DNA of 21,302 bases from Cudoniella acicularis (lineage: Eukaryota; Ascomycota; Leotiomycetes; Helotiales; Helotiaceae): positions 1 to 21,302 of the forward strand of contig JAAMPI010001005.1 in assembly GCA_013054445.1 (NCBI GenBank), read 5' to 3'. A program made the translations under genes and the position numbers. Each line of letters opens with the position of its first letter. Within the stretch, counting starts at the first letter, position 1. This document shows positions 9,701-17,910 of this stretch, piece by piece. The notes under the pieces were generated by a model. That model made no database searches. It saw only the letters and a list, made by a program, of their open reading frames with translations, and was not told where the DNA came from.

Positions 9701-11266
9701 TTATTTTATAATAAGGTTTAAAGTAGAAACGAAACGCGTTGAGATTTTCAGCTCCCGGTAGTAGAAAATAGCACCCCCCTCTTTTCGCAAGATATTTTTA
9801 TTTGGTCTGCTTCCCCGTGCTTGATCCATGCTTTGACTCTTAGTTTTTTTTAAGTTAGGGAATTTGCTTTCTTTGAGCTCCTTTTTAGCTTCCAATGCAT
9901 TCGTCTCTGTCTCGTCCTCCACCAAACACCCCAGCTCCTTAAATAAACCCTCCCTCCAACCCAAAATACTTATGTCCAACTGTTCTAAAGATCGTGGTAG
10001 GAGGTCAGCTAATGGTAGTGGGTTTCTTTCCTTATTACCACCTCCAAGACGAAAACACACAAAACTAACATCCACCACCCTCAACACCTCAAACCCGCTT
10101 AAACATATCCCACTCGTAAGCCCCGTAACATTTGTCTCCGTCTCCCTCTTCAACTCAAACCTCTGTAAACTCCCTCTCGAATTTGAGAGCAAAATATCCA
10201 CTACCATCCCATCATCGAAAAACTCCGCATAAGCACGTACATCCAATTTCACACTGATTAACGGCGCGCCGTCGCTGAGAAGAGAGGCAAAGGCGGAGGA
10301 GGAGATATCTTGATCGTAGAGTGAGAGGTGGGTGACGTTTGATGGTGGGAGGAGTGGAGAGCGCGTGAAAGTTTGAGCTGTAATGCGGGAGGCGGAGAGG
10401 GTGCGGAGGGAGGGGAGAGCCATGAACGCTGCTAGGAAATCGAGGGAATAGGGGCCTCCTTCCACTGTCCCCACAGAAGCATCACAATTCAAAGACTCCC
10501 TATTATTAGGGGAAGAAGTAAAAACCTCGCTTGTTACATCGAGAGTTCTTAGATTGGCGAAAGCGCTACAGGGGATAGAGAGGGAGTGAGCTAAAGCCGC
10601 ATGCTGAACCGCGAGCTCGAGGTAATGCTGTGCGGAGCTAGAGGAGCTGTCGATTTTAAGCGTTCGTAAGTTGGGGAGGAGAGGGAGGAGGAGTGCATGA
10701 ATGGAGGGTTGAGGTGCAGATTTTCTCAAGTCGGCTTTTAGGGCGTGTGCTTGATGGGGGGAGAGCCAGGGGAAGCTCTTGATGGCTTCTTCAAAGGGGG
10801 AGAAGAAGGCGAAGTTTTCGTATGAAACGTGATTTCGACTGGGACTGGGACTGGCTAGCCTGGATATTTTCCGTTGTCCAGCAGCTAGTGGTACAAGTAC
10901 CATTCGGTTTGGAAGTAATTTTTGCTTGTGGGTCGCTGTGTCCCATGTCTTGACTAGGAAGTTGGAACTTGGTGTTTCGAGGCTCTTGTGGATGGTGCTG
11001 GTGGTGTGGATGGAGCGGATGTAAGATGCGCTTAATGGGTTGGAGAGCAGGCTGAGGGTGAGATGGTGCCAGAACCAGGGATCTGTGGGTGGGCTGTCGT
11101 TGAGGCTCTGGAATTTAGCCCATTGGGTGGTGTGGTATTCTTTGATGGGCTTGGAGATGAGATGTAAGCGGTGGTTTGTTGCGGCGAGGGAGAGCAAATC
11201 TTCGCAGTCTGTGAGTTGGCAGATTGTGTAGAGGAGCTCGTTGGAAAGGGTGAGTAGGGGAGCCAT
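9701..11266 (-). CDS. F-box protein, probable leucine-rich repeat-like body
   Basis: This is one uninterrupted minus-strand frame. I prefer the ATG at 11266 (521 residues) over the one at 11296, because it begins MAPLLTLSNELLYTICQL, the usual start of an F-box: Leu/Pro, then NELL-x-I, then LxxCEDLLSLAATN and HRLHLIS. The F-box binds Skp1 in SCF ubiquitin ligases, and the body would choose the substrate. The body has irregular Leu-rich strands (LLPLLPNLRTLKID, FANLRTLDVT, ALPSLRTLSA, NVTHLSLYD, LEQLDIS), like degenerate LRRs in fungal F-box proteins. The last 50 or so residues are Lys- and Ser-rich, then end in AT-rich DNA, and may be poorly conserved. The target is unknown. It is convergent with the lectin-like gene. 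Confidence 0.75.
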   Translation of the reverse strand: MAPLLTLSNELLYTICQLTDCEDLLSLAATNHRLHLISKPIKEYHTTQWAKFQSLNDSPPTDPWFWHHLTLSLLSNPLSASYIRSIHTTSTIHKSLETPSSNFLVKTWDTATHKQKLLPNRMVLVPLAAGQRKISRLASPSPSRNHVSYENFAFFSPFEEAIKSFPWLSPHQAHALKADLRKSAPQPSIHALLLPLLPNLRTLKIDSSSSSAQHYLELAVQHAALAHSLSIPCSAFANLRTLDVTSEVFTSSPNNRESLNCDASVGTVEGGPYSLDFLAAFMALPSLRTLSASRITAQTFTRSPLLPPSNVTHLSLYDQDISSSAFASLLSDGAPLISVKLDVRAYAEFFDDGMVVDILLSNSRGSLQRFELKRETETNVTGLTSGICLSGFEVLRVVDVSFVCFRLGGGNKERNPLPLADLLPRSLEQLDISILGWREGLFKELGCLVEDETETNALEAKKELKESKFPNLKKTKSQSMDQARGSRPNKNILRKEGGAIFYYRELKISTRFVSTLNLIIK

Positions 11267-11296
11267 TTTTTGGGTTGGAACTGGTGTTTGTTTCAA

Positions 11297-11789
11297 ATCA
11301 TCATCGGCCCTTGGGTCGTTCTAAAAAATTTTTACAACAAAATATGATACGAGAAGGTGTACATTTATTAGTGTAACGAGAAGAAAATTGAGCGTGCGAG
11401 AATGTCGTCTGCTGTAAGATTATGGGCATATGCACAGTAAGCGCTAAAAATGCTATAAATACAAATGCTGAGTCTGGTCTGCTGATTCCCTGCAGAAATC
11501 CGGAAGGGGGCCCGGAAAACAACCTCAGACGAGCGAGTTAGGGGTTCTTTAAGATCTCCTAAAAAGGAAAAAAACTTATATGTAATTTTATTCATTCTAT
11601 ATTTAAGTAACGTCTCATCCTCTGTCGTGGCAGTAGGATACCAGGAGTATAAGGGATTCTTCATTTTAAGGCAAAAAGGACTCAAGTATATAGAAACTCG
11701 GCCCTTTCTATCCATTTGTATATAAAAATAGAAATAGTGACTAAGGTATCATGAGTTGAGAAAAAATAACTTTCAAGAAAGGGGGAAAC
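11297..11789. other. Region between the F-box gene and the Thr-rich ORF
   Basis: It holds the F-box promoter and a 115-codon minus ORF (11368-11715) with no recognisable domain. That ORF is in frame with the Thr-rich ORF if a 53-bp GTAAGT...CTTAG intron (11741-11793) is removed, so it may be a degenerate 3' exon. Evidence for coding is weak. Confidence 0.35.
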
Positions 11790-12392
11790 TTACCTCGTGC
11801 TAATAACTTGAATTTCCTCATAACAAGTAACAGCTTCTAGATATATCTCCGGACTGCATACCGGTTTTCGCTGCGTCGGATCCCATGTTATATGAATTTT
11901 GGATCCTGGATTGTCTTGCTGGTTGTTTGATTGAACGGCCTTGTAAGGAAGATTCTAGACGTTGCGTCCCGACGCACCACGGGGATACAGCGGCATCTCT
12001 GCGTTGCTTTTTTTGGCTGGAGTGGCACCTAGAGCGGAGACATATTCAAAAAGAGGCGTGCAGCTAACTGGAGTGCCGACTGTTGAAATAGGGGCGGTTA
12101 TCATTGTGGTGATTGGAGATGCGGTGAATGTTGCGCTGATCACTGAGGAGACGACTGTGACTGCGGGCTAGATGGTGGTTGTTGGCGTATAAGTGGTTTT
12201 TGCTGTTATTATGGTGGTGGAAGTCTTGGCGGTGATGGAGGTTGGGACGTGAGCAATTGATGAGAAGCCCTGCTTAGTGTGGCATTTCGAGTAGAGTGTT
12301 GAAGTTGAAACCCCGAGACTTGATCCAAGACATGATTCGATGGAACTAAGAAGCAAGAGCGCGCTCGACGAGGATTGGAGGAAGGCGGCCAT
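11790..12392 (-). pseudogene. Ser/Thr-rich secreted protein gene with two in-frame TAG codons
   Basis: The minus frame is open from ATG 12392 to TAA 11792-11790 (201 codons) except for TAGs at 12170-12168 and 11957-11955. Residues 1-24 resemble a signal peptide (AALLLLSS-type hydrophobic stretch). A Thr/Ser-rich stretch (TSITAKTSTTIITAKTTYTP) continues across the first TAG in the same style (PAVTVVSSVISATFTASP), so both sides look like one protein. After the second TAG come KIHITWDPTQRKPVC and YLEAVTCYEE, which also look coding. Both TAGs could come from CAG by a CpA-to-TpA change, typical of RIP. Alternatives are weak introns hiding the TAGs (no good donor was seen) or chance. The last codons overlap a good GTAAGT donor at 11793. 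The family was not recognised. Confidence 0.5.
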
Positions 12393-13642
12393 TTTAAGGG
12401 ATGAAGAATTAGGGATGAAAAGAACTTTTTACCTTGAAAATATGGAAAATGTTTCTATATAAACAAAAATCAAATCAATACTTTTTGAAAACGGACTTTT
12501 ACGGCGACCCCATGAAGATCACCTAGTCCAACATTCAAAAATTCATTCACAACCAGTAAATGATATCACTATCAGATCCACCATCACGGATAAACATTTC
12601 AAGTGTGCTGTCGCTAGTGAAGTACCCTTGCAGCGCCCAGACGTGGGGAAAAGCTTAGACTATAAACAGTGGAGCCTCAACCCGATCCAGAAGAGAAAAG
12701 TTAGAGAATATGCTAAAAGGGGGCCGCATAAGCGATTCTCATCGGCGCTTGCCCAGATCTTATGATTGCGAACCCTTAAAAGCTCATTTTTTCAGCAAGC
12801 CACGAAAAATACAGGAGAGCCGTTAGATTTGTAGGCAGCCTTTTTCGATATCCTAACGGGTATCATGTCTTGAATCAATCGTGGGAAGTTTTTGAGTCAC
12901 GAATGGACTCCACTATAGCGCTTTTATGAACGCCAAAATCGTGTCCACAATTGGCATAGCTGAGTGACATCCTCATTCAATGACACGAATGTTCTGTTGT
13001 CGCGAAGTCTTCTGTAACCCCTTGAACTGCCTGTGCATGGTAGTGAAGACTTTTTTCATCTATTCGGTTCAGAATTGTGAGCGCCACATACACAGCAGTA
13101 AAGCTGAAGGAGACGCGGCCTCTAGACCGCTTTGTTTTCTTTTGGGAATTTGACGATCCTAACGTCCAGCCCTACTGATATACTCGTACGACTTTTCGTG
13201 CAAAGTGACTGGTTGTTCGGCACGAGTCACAACCCATCATCACTTACGAATCGCACGACAATATGCTGGCAGACACAAGAAAGGACCCAATCAAACAGAT
13301 TCAAGAAGGCAGCTGATCTAAGGCAAAAGCAAAATAATTTGCGGAAAAGACGAAGTTGTTAACATTATAATAGTTCCAATTTTGGTTTTTGCACTTGCGA
13401 AGGACATTCCCACAAAAGGGCAAAACACTCAATCAAAAAGATATTAAACCTACTCACTTTCTTCAAAGATGTATTCGGCAAGGCTTTTAATTATCGGATT
13501 AAAGTCCCGACTTTCCGGGTTTTGTTCCGAAATTAAAAGCATTGACGAACTATATTTCCGAGTCCGAAAAAGCGAATGCGGCAGGGCTGTTCTGTTAATT
13601 GTATTTTAAATTCTCTAAGTAGATCGATCAACAACATACCGT
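12393..13642. other. Intergenic region, about 1.25 kb
   Basis: It contains the promoter of the Thr-rich ORF (TATA-like TTATATAG on the minus strand near 12458-12465). A long imperfect stem-loop lies at 13483-13540. A 76-codon plus ORF (13132-13362) has no recognisable features. I see no RNA gene or transposon ends. Confidence 0.45.
13483..13540. repeat. Imperfect inverted repeat, possible stem-loop
   Basis: The left arm GCTTTTAATTATCGG (13483-13497) pairs with CCGAAATTAAAAGC (13527-13540): 14 bp with one bulged A. The 29-nt loop contains a second small CCCG...CGGG stem. It lies about 100 bp past the 3' end of the carboxylesterase gene on its minus strand, so it could act in transcript ending. 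Function is unknown. Confidence 0.5.
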
Positions 13643-15391
13643 TCATAATAACTTCAAGATCTTACTCACCACCCTTGTTAACCACAGCTCTTTCATCATC
13701 ACGAACCACAAGCACTTCCCAACTCCTCCACCCCCCACACTCCCAATCAACACCCCCTCCCGTCCAAAGACAACCGCCGTCCCATTGGGACTATAAACCT
13801 CCCACTCACTTCCCTCCAACCCACTCACAGGATCCCCAATAAACGCCAACCACAAATCCTGCATCCTCTTACTCAACGCCAACTCAAAGGCCGTACTTTC
13901 ACTATGCGCGATGGACGAGGTTCCGAAGAGGAGAGGGAGTTCCGAGGAGTGATAGGCGCTTTCCCAAGGGCGGGGAGAGATGTTGGAGAAGTTGCCTGTG
14001 TAGAGGTAGCGGTAGGTTGGGGAGGAGACGGTGTAGCGGTTGCTGTTTGAGAAGGTTAGTGAGGAGGGATGGTAAGAAGGAGAAGAAAAAGAGAGAGGGC
14101 ATGGAGACGAACGTGGTGGTCTGGACCGCGGGGCAGAGAAAGCCATCGAGTGTTACTAGATTTGCGACAGTCATATTGGGACCATCTGGATTCCACGCGA
14201 CAAGTGAGGCACCTTCGTTGATGTTTGTTCCTACTATAGCTGGCTTCGCGAGATCCCATTAACTCATTTCCTTCTTGGGGTTTCGAAAGGGAAGAAAGAG
14301 GAATAGGCTCACCACGCGGGTGAAATTTCCAGCCAAAGCCCTCGCCGTATAATTCGCAAACTTAGTCCTCTCATCATTCACCGGACTAAACGACAGCGCT
14401 GGCGTCGTCCCATTATCACCATATTCCTTCAGAAACGCCTCAATATTAACACTACTCACATTCCTCATACAGTCCAACTCCCTCTTCGCACTCGCATTCC
14501 CACATCCAAACTGGGAAGCTACAAATGAGAAATTCGAGTGAGAAGAGTCGTAGGTCCCAGATGGTAAGAGCGCGGTTCCAGAATCCATGATGAGACCAGA
14601 GACGATGGGATCGGTGGGGTAGGCGAAATTGTAGTAGTCTACTGATTGGGCGCCCGCGGATTGGCCCCAGAGTGTTATGCGGGAGGGATCGCCGCCGAAG
14701 GAGGGGATGTTGGAGCGGATCCATTCTAGTGCCACGCGTTGATCGAGGAGGCCGAGATTGAGGTCGCTTTGGTTTAAGCCTGCTGCGTTGGGAAAGCCGA
14801 AGATGTTGACGCGGTAGCTTTTGAGACGTGTTAGCGAGGTGAGGTAAAAGGTTGCAATACTGACTTGATTCCGACGACGATGTGTGCCTGGTTTTGTACC
14901 CAATTACTTGGGATTTGGTAGCCGATTTCTCCGCCGCCTGTTTGGAAACCTCCGCCGTAGATCTAGACGAGTACGGGGAGTTTCTCGGTGCTGCAGTTTG
15001 CTGTCGTGGTAAAAGGGGCCCAGATATTAAGCGTGAGGCAATCTTCGGAGGTAGGACCTGAAATCAGGAAATTTCGCGCGTCAACGTTGTAAACTGAGGG
15101 GATGGAACTTTCATATTGGGGACATGATGGGCTGAAAGATGCTGCATCGATGCTATGGACTGGTGCTTTGGTTACTGGAGGGAGCCATCGCAGGGAACCA
15201 ATAGGCGGTTCGGCGAAGGGAATTCCAAGGAATTGCGCGACATTTGGTGTTGTACTATTTATAAGACCGTACACTGTTCCTACAGTGGTATCGACGGCGA
15301 GTGAACTAACCGCCGAGCATGCTTGAAAGAAAAGGGGGAGAAGAACTAAAAGGCGAAATGTAAGTTGGGAGGTTTGGTCAGCGGTAGCCAT
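13643..15391 (-). pseudogene. Secreted type-B carboxylesterase/lipase, interrupted by one TAG
   Basis: Exons are 15391-14865, 14817-14313, 14243-14113 and 14042-13643, with introns of 47, 69 and 70 bp. Counting the TAG as one residue gives 520, near the usual 530-560. It is an alpha/beta-hydrolase with a signal peptide (about 1-27). The oxyanion loop is IYGGGF (144-149), the nucleophile Ser229 sits in GQSAGA, and Glu354 (TNINEG) and His419 (AYHSSELP) complete the triad. SEDCLTLNIWAP and YRVNIFGFP are classic landmarks. TAG at 14965-14963 stands where the family has Trp in LPVLVWIYGGGF; no intron can remove it. TGG to TAG is the CpA-to-TpA change on the other strand. With everything else intact, the loss is recent, strain-specific, or a base-call error. 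Intron 3 uses an unusual GTTCGT donor. Substrate is unknown; such enzymes cut ester bonds outside the cell. Confidence 0.85.
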
Positions 15392-15543
15392 ATTTGCGCA
15401 CGGGGTTTATCGGCTTTGTGTAGTTACACCCTCGTGTTCCAGCTCCTTTAAATATTATTTCTCAATACGACCAATACTACTGCATCAGTCGGCATTAAGT
15501 GCGGGGATAGGGTTGTTAAATTTCGCCGAGAGCAACTTTGAGT
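15392..15543 (-). promoter_or_regulatory. Carboxylesterase upstream region
   Basis: These 152 bp lie between the esterase ATG and the left end of the MITE-like element. On the minus strand there is an AAATAATATTTAAAGG stretch about 60 bp upstream of the ATG that could serve as a TATA-like element. The element insertion therefore lies close upstream of, or within, the promoter. Confidence 0.35.
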
Positions 15544-15545
15544 TA

Positions 15546-16018
15546 CAGTACTAGGCAACAGCTATTAAGCGATTTCGAAAACCCCACCAAAAACAGCTGT
15601 TTCTCACCCTTTTTAAAAGTATATAAATACATAACTACACATAGGATATTTATAATATTTGTTAATAAGATACTTTAGAAGGTATAATTTAATTATATCT
15701 AAATTTCTAAAGATAGAATTTTTAAATACTCTTGTAAAATCCCCTTAAATTTAGGATATGAATTTTTCGTGATTTTTAACCCTTTTTACATATAAATTTA
15801 GGTTTTCGCGACTTAAGTTAAATAAATCACCTTAGAACATAAGCGTATTTCATTTTATCAATTTTCCAAGTACGTAAAATTGTTCATTATATTAAATTAA
15901 CAAACATTTATATATATTATTTATTTATTATAGTGCGTGTTGCGATTTAAAATACAGGTGTTAAGGGTGTGATTTAGTGCGAAAAGGGCAATCGCTTAAT
16001 AGCTGTTGCCGGGCACTG
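15546..16018. mobile_element. MITE-like non-autonomous DNA transposon, TA target duplication
   Basis: Terminal inverted repeats are 15546-15574 and 15990-16018, 29 bp each and 26/29 identical. The left begins CAGTACTAGGCAACAGCTAT and the right, reversed, begins CAGTGCCCGGCAACAGCTAT. TA flanks both sides (15544-15545 and 16019-16020), as expected for Tc1/mariner/pogo-type insertion. The 415-bp interior is very AT-rich, full of stops, and has no transposase. The three TIR mismatches are all in the outer eight bases of the left arm, which is degraded by two transitions and one transversion. This fits an old non-autonomous copy, possibly RIP-mutated. No second copy lies in the window. Confidence 0.8.
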
Positions 16019-16175
16019 TAGATCCGGGAAATGCTTCTTGGAAGCTGATTTATGATTTGTAAATGATGCACTAACAAAACGCAAGGTACCAAAGACAAGC
16101 GTTGCGGGTAATGAAGTAAAATCTGGAGATTTTGAAGTTTATGTTTGAGTTGAGGATACCACTTTACTCCAAGAA

Positions 16176-16319
16176 TCACTCAATCTTGGACTTCTCCCCA
16201 TTTGGCTTCGCCTTCACTGCTATGATGCACCAATACAAGGCGATCGTTGCTGTGAAACCCAAAACCACCCCGTGAGATGTTGATGAGCTCCACAAAAACT
16301 TCTCATGCCCTTTCCCCAT
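16176..16319 (-). CDS. Small single-span membrane protein, 47 residues (candidate)
   Basis: The complete minus ORF runs from ATG 16319-16317 to TGA 16178-16176. It starts MGKGHEKFLWSSSTSHG, has one clear hydrophobic span (VVLGFTATIALYWCIIAV, about residues 18-35), and ends in a basic tail AKPNGEKSKIE. This N-out or N-in single span with a charged tail looks like a small organellar membrane subunit, but I do not recognise it. It starts 31 bp after the stop of the STAND-like gene on the same strand, so it is either its own transcript or a downstream reading frame of that mRNA. The stop codon lies in the loop of a 7-bp hairpin (16168-16190). Chance is possible at this size. Confidence 0.4.
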   Translation of the reverse strand: MGKGHEKFLWSSSTSHGVVLGFTATIALYWCIIAVKAKPNGEKSKIE

Positions 16320-16350
16320 GAATCATATCCATATTCCCAAGCTTCATGCA

Positions 16351-16941
16351 TCAACTAGTACTCTGGTATCGGGCCGACAAACGTCTTCGAACGACATCCC
16401 TCTGCACTTCAGAAGCCATTGAACCGCGAATCGCATTACGATGAAAGGCAGAAATCAAAGGTGTAGGATGAGGTCCTCCATCTGCCATTCGTTGGTACTG
16501 CTCTCCCAGCGCTGTCACAACTGCTGACCTGACATCTTCCAACGCGGAGCAGATGCTGGAGATATTTGGCATGACTATATCTTCTTCGTTGTTTGACTCC
16601 CCCATGAGCAATAGGACGGCATTTTGCAGTGTAACGGCGCAGTGAACAAGTTCCACTCTAGCTATCTCTAGGGGTTCTTCATCAGCTTCCGTCTAACTGC
16701 AGACATTGGTTGAAACACTACCATCGCCAGATGAAAACCTCGGACCAAGGGTCGATGAATATTCGTCGTATACTTCTTGAATGCTCGCGCCTCCAGTGTT
16801 TAGAGACTTCTCGAGTCGCTGGTTGTCCTCGTTTTCTGACCGCTCCTTGCTCTTCTCGAGCCATGATTGAAAGACCGTTGCCGAACCGTGAAATAACGCT
16901 ATGATGCTAGTCACAGCTGCGAGGACTTCAAGTCCTGACAT
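16351..16941 (-). CDS. Fungal protein like the N-terminal domain of STAND proteins
   Basis: Exons are 16941-16722 and 16667-16351, with a 54-bp intron (donor GTAGTG, branch GCTGATG, acceptor CCCTAG), giving 178 residues. The start MSGLEVLAAVTSIIALFHGS, then SWLEKSKER, is the typical opening of the helical domain found before NACHT/NB-ARC in fungal STAND (NLR-like) proteins, and also as stand-alone proteins in ascomycetes. After splicing, the distance from the conserved Gly-Asp to the Leu-Gln of the next helix matches what I recall of the family. A helix ending in ALGEQYQRM follows. No nucleotide-binding domain or effector domain is present. Read without the intron, the frame meets a TAG at 16695, which made it look like a pseudogene at first. 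Function is unknown; by family, possibly signalling in self/non-self recognition. Confidence 0.6.
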
Positions 16942-17910
16942 GACATATAAACGAAGCTCGTCGTCAAGAAAAGCAATTTCGATACCGCGAAAATGAGGAA
17001 GAACTCTGCCACATCGCAAACACAACCCGCACGAAACATTCTAAAAGCAAGAATTGAGAGATGCCTTTCCTTGAAGACGTGACGATGCTCGTGATGTCTT
17101 ACTTGGGGGCGGTTACCAATGCAGAGGAGATACTTAGCCAAATAGAGTGTAAGAAAAATACACAGCCTAGTTGATGCCACCTCTTCTGCAGGAGAGCTGA
17201 ATTGTTTTGACTGCAATTTGCTGGATTATTGGCTGCGTCCTACCCACTAGACGTAACACTCTCGTGCAGATCCACAGCTATGGATCTCGATAGAGAATTC
17301 GATAATTGCATCGTTGCCACTTGGTTATTGGAACTCGGGGTGGGGAGAGAAAGGAGAGTGAGGATATTGATGTTGTGAGAAGATTTTCGCTTGAAGGTTT
17401 CTTTTTGTCTCGTGTCAGCACCAAATCAGGAACACCATCCACTACTTCCCCACCCTCCCAGCGACGGCCGCAATAATTCTGACACCTCCGCATCCGAGGA
17501 TGCTCTCCCCTCAAATTTTGAGGGGAATATGACCCGAATATCATCGGTTTCAAGAGTCTCGAATGCGGTCTTCCTGTCGTGGAAACCCTCGGCGCCGAGT
17601 CATGGGTCCGCGACCGCCGTGCGTGGGAATTTCTCCATCAATCACCGTCCTCGAAGCACTTCCCCTCCAACTGCCCCGCCACTACCCGGGGCCCATTATT
17701 CCTTTGCTGGAAGCAAACCACGGAGATTTTCTCTCGTTTCCATCTGTTCCAGTGGAATATATAATTGCCTTCTTTTCCTCTGTTTTCTCACAGATTATTG
17801 AGCATTTTTCTGGTTGATTTTCTACTTTCCAAATTCAATTGATCTTTCCTTTGCAGACGCTGCAAATAGACCCCACCAACGAATACAGCTCCGAAACAAT
17901 ACGATACACA
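16942..17910. promoter_or_regulatory. Divergent promoter region, STAND-like gene and LGD1
   Basis: These 969 bp lie between divergent genes. On the LGD1 side there is a 19-bp palindrome with two inverted stress-element cores (17507-17525), a CCTCCAA (17664-17670) close to the galacturonate-responsive core CCNCCAAT known from Aspergillus, and TATATAA (17758-17764) about 147 bp before the ATG. A long CT-rich leader follows (17765-17860). Short ORFs here (for example 17391-17801) have no recognisable domain and are not called. Confidence 0.45.

Noticed and set aside
12870..12985. Short minus-strand reading with CGHDFGVHKSAIVES, reminiscent of a BTB/POZ domain start
   Set aside because: Only about 15 residues resemble the fold, the surrounding frames are full of stops, and nothing downstream continues the domain.
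14043..14112. Frameshift between FLCPAVQTTT and the YRYLYTGNF part of the esterase
   Set aside because: A 70-bp intron with the less common donor GTTCGT and a good CACTAAC branch point joins them in frame with ungapped family spacing.
14244..14312. In-frame TAA after the esterase segment ending NFTRV
   Set aside because: It lies inside a 69-bp GTGAGC...AAG intron; splicing gives the conserved RVPAIVGTN.
11790..14965. Reassignment of TAG as a sense codon, suggested by in-frame TAGs in two genes
   Set aside because: The intact genes have no internal TAG, only two genes are affected, and one site would need Trp while the others look like Gln. Ordinary or RIP-like nonsense changes explain it better.
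16693..16695. Apparent in-frame TAG making the STAND-like gene a pseudogene
   Set aside because: A 54-bp intron (16668-16721) with donor, branch point and acceptor removes it and gives the helix spacing I recall for the family.
17391..17801. 136-codon plus ORF upstream of LGD1
   Set aside because: It is a Ser/Pro-rich translation of a CT-rich promoter/leader with no recognisable domain, and three frames are open at once.
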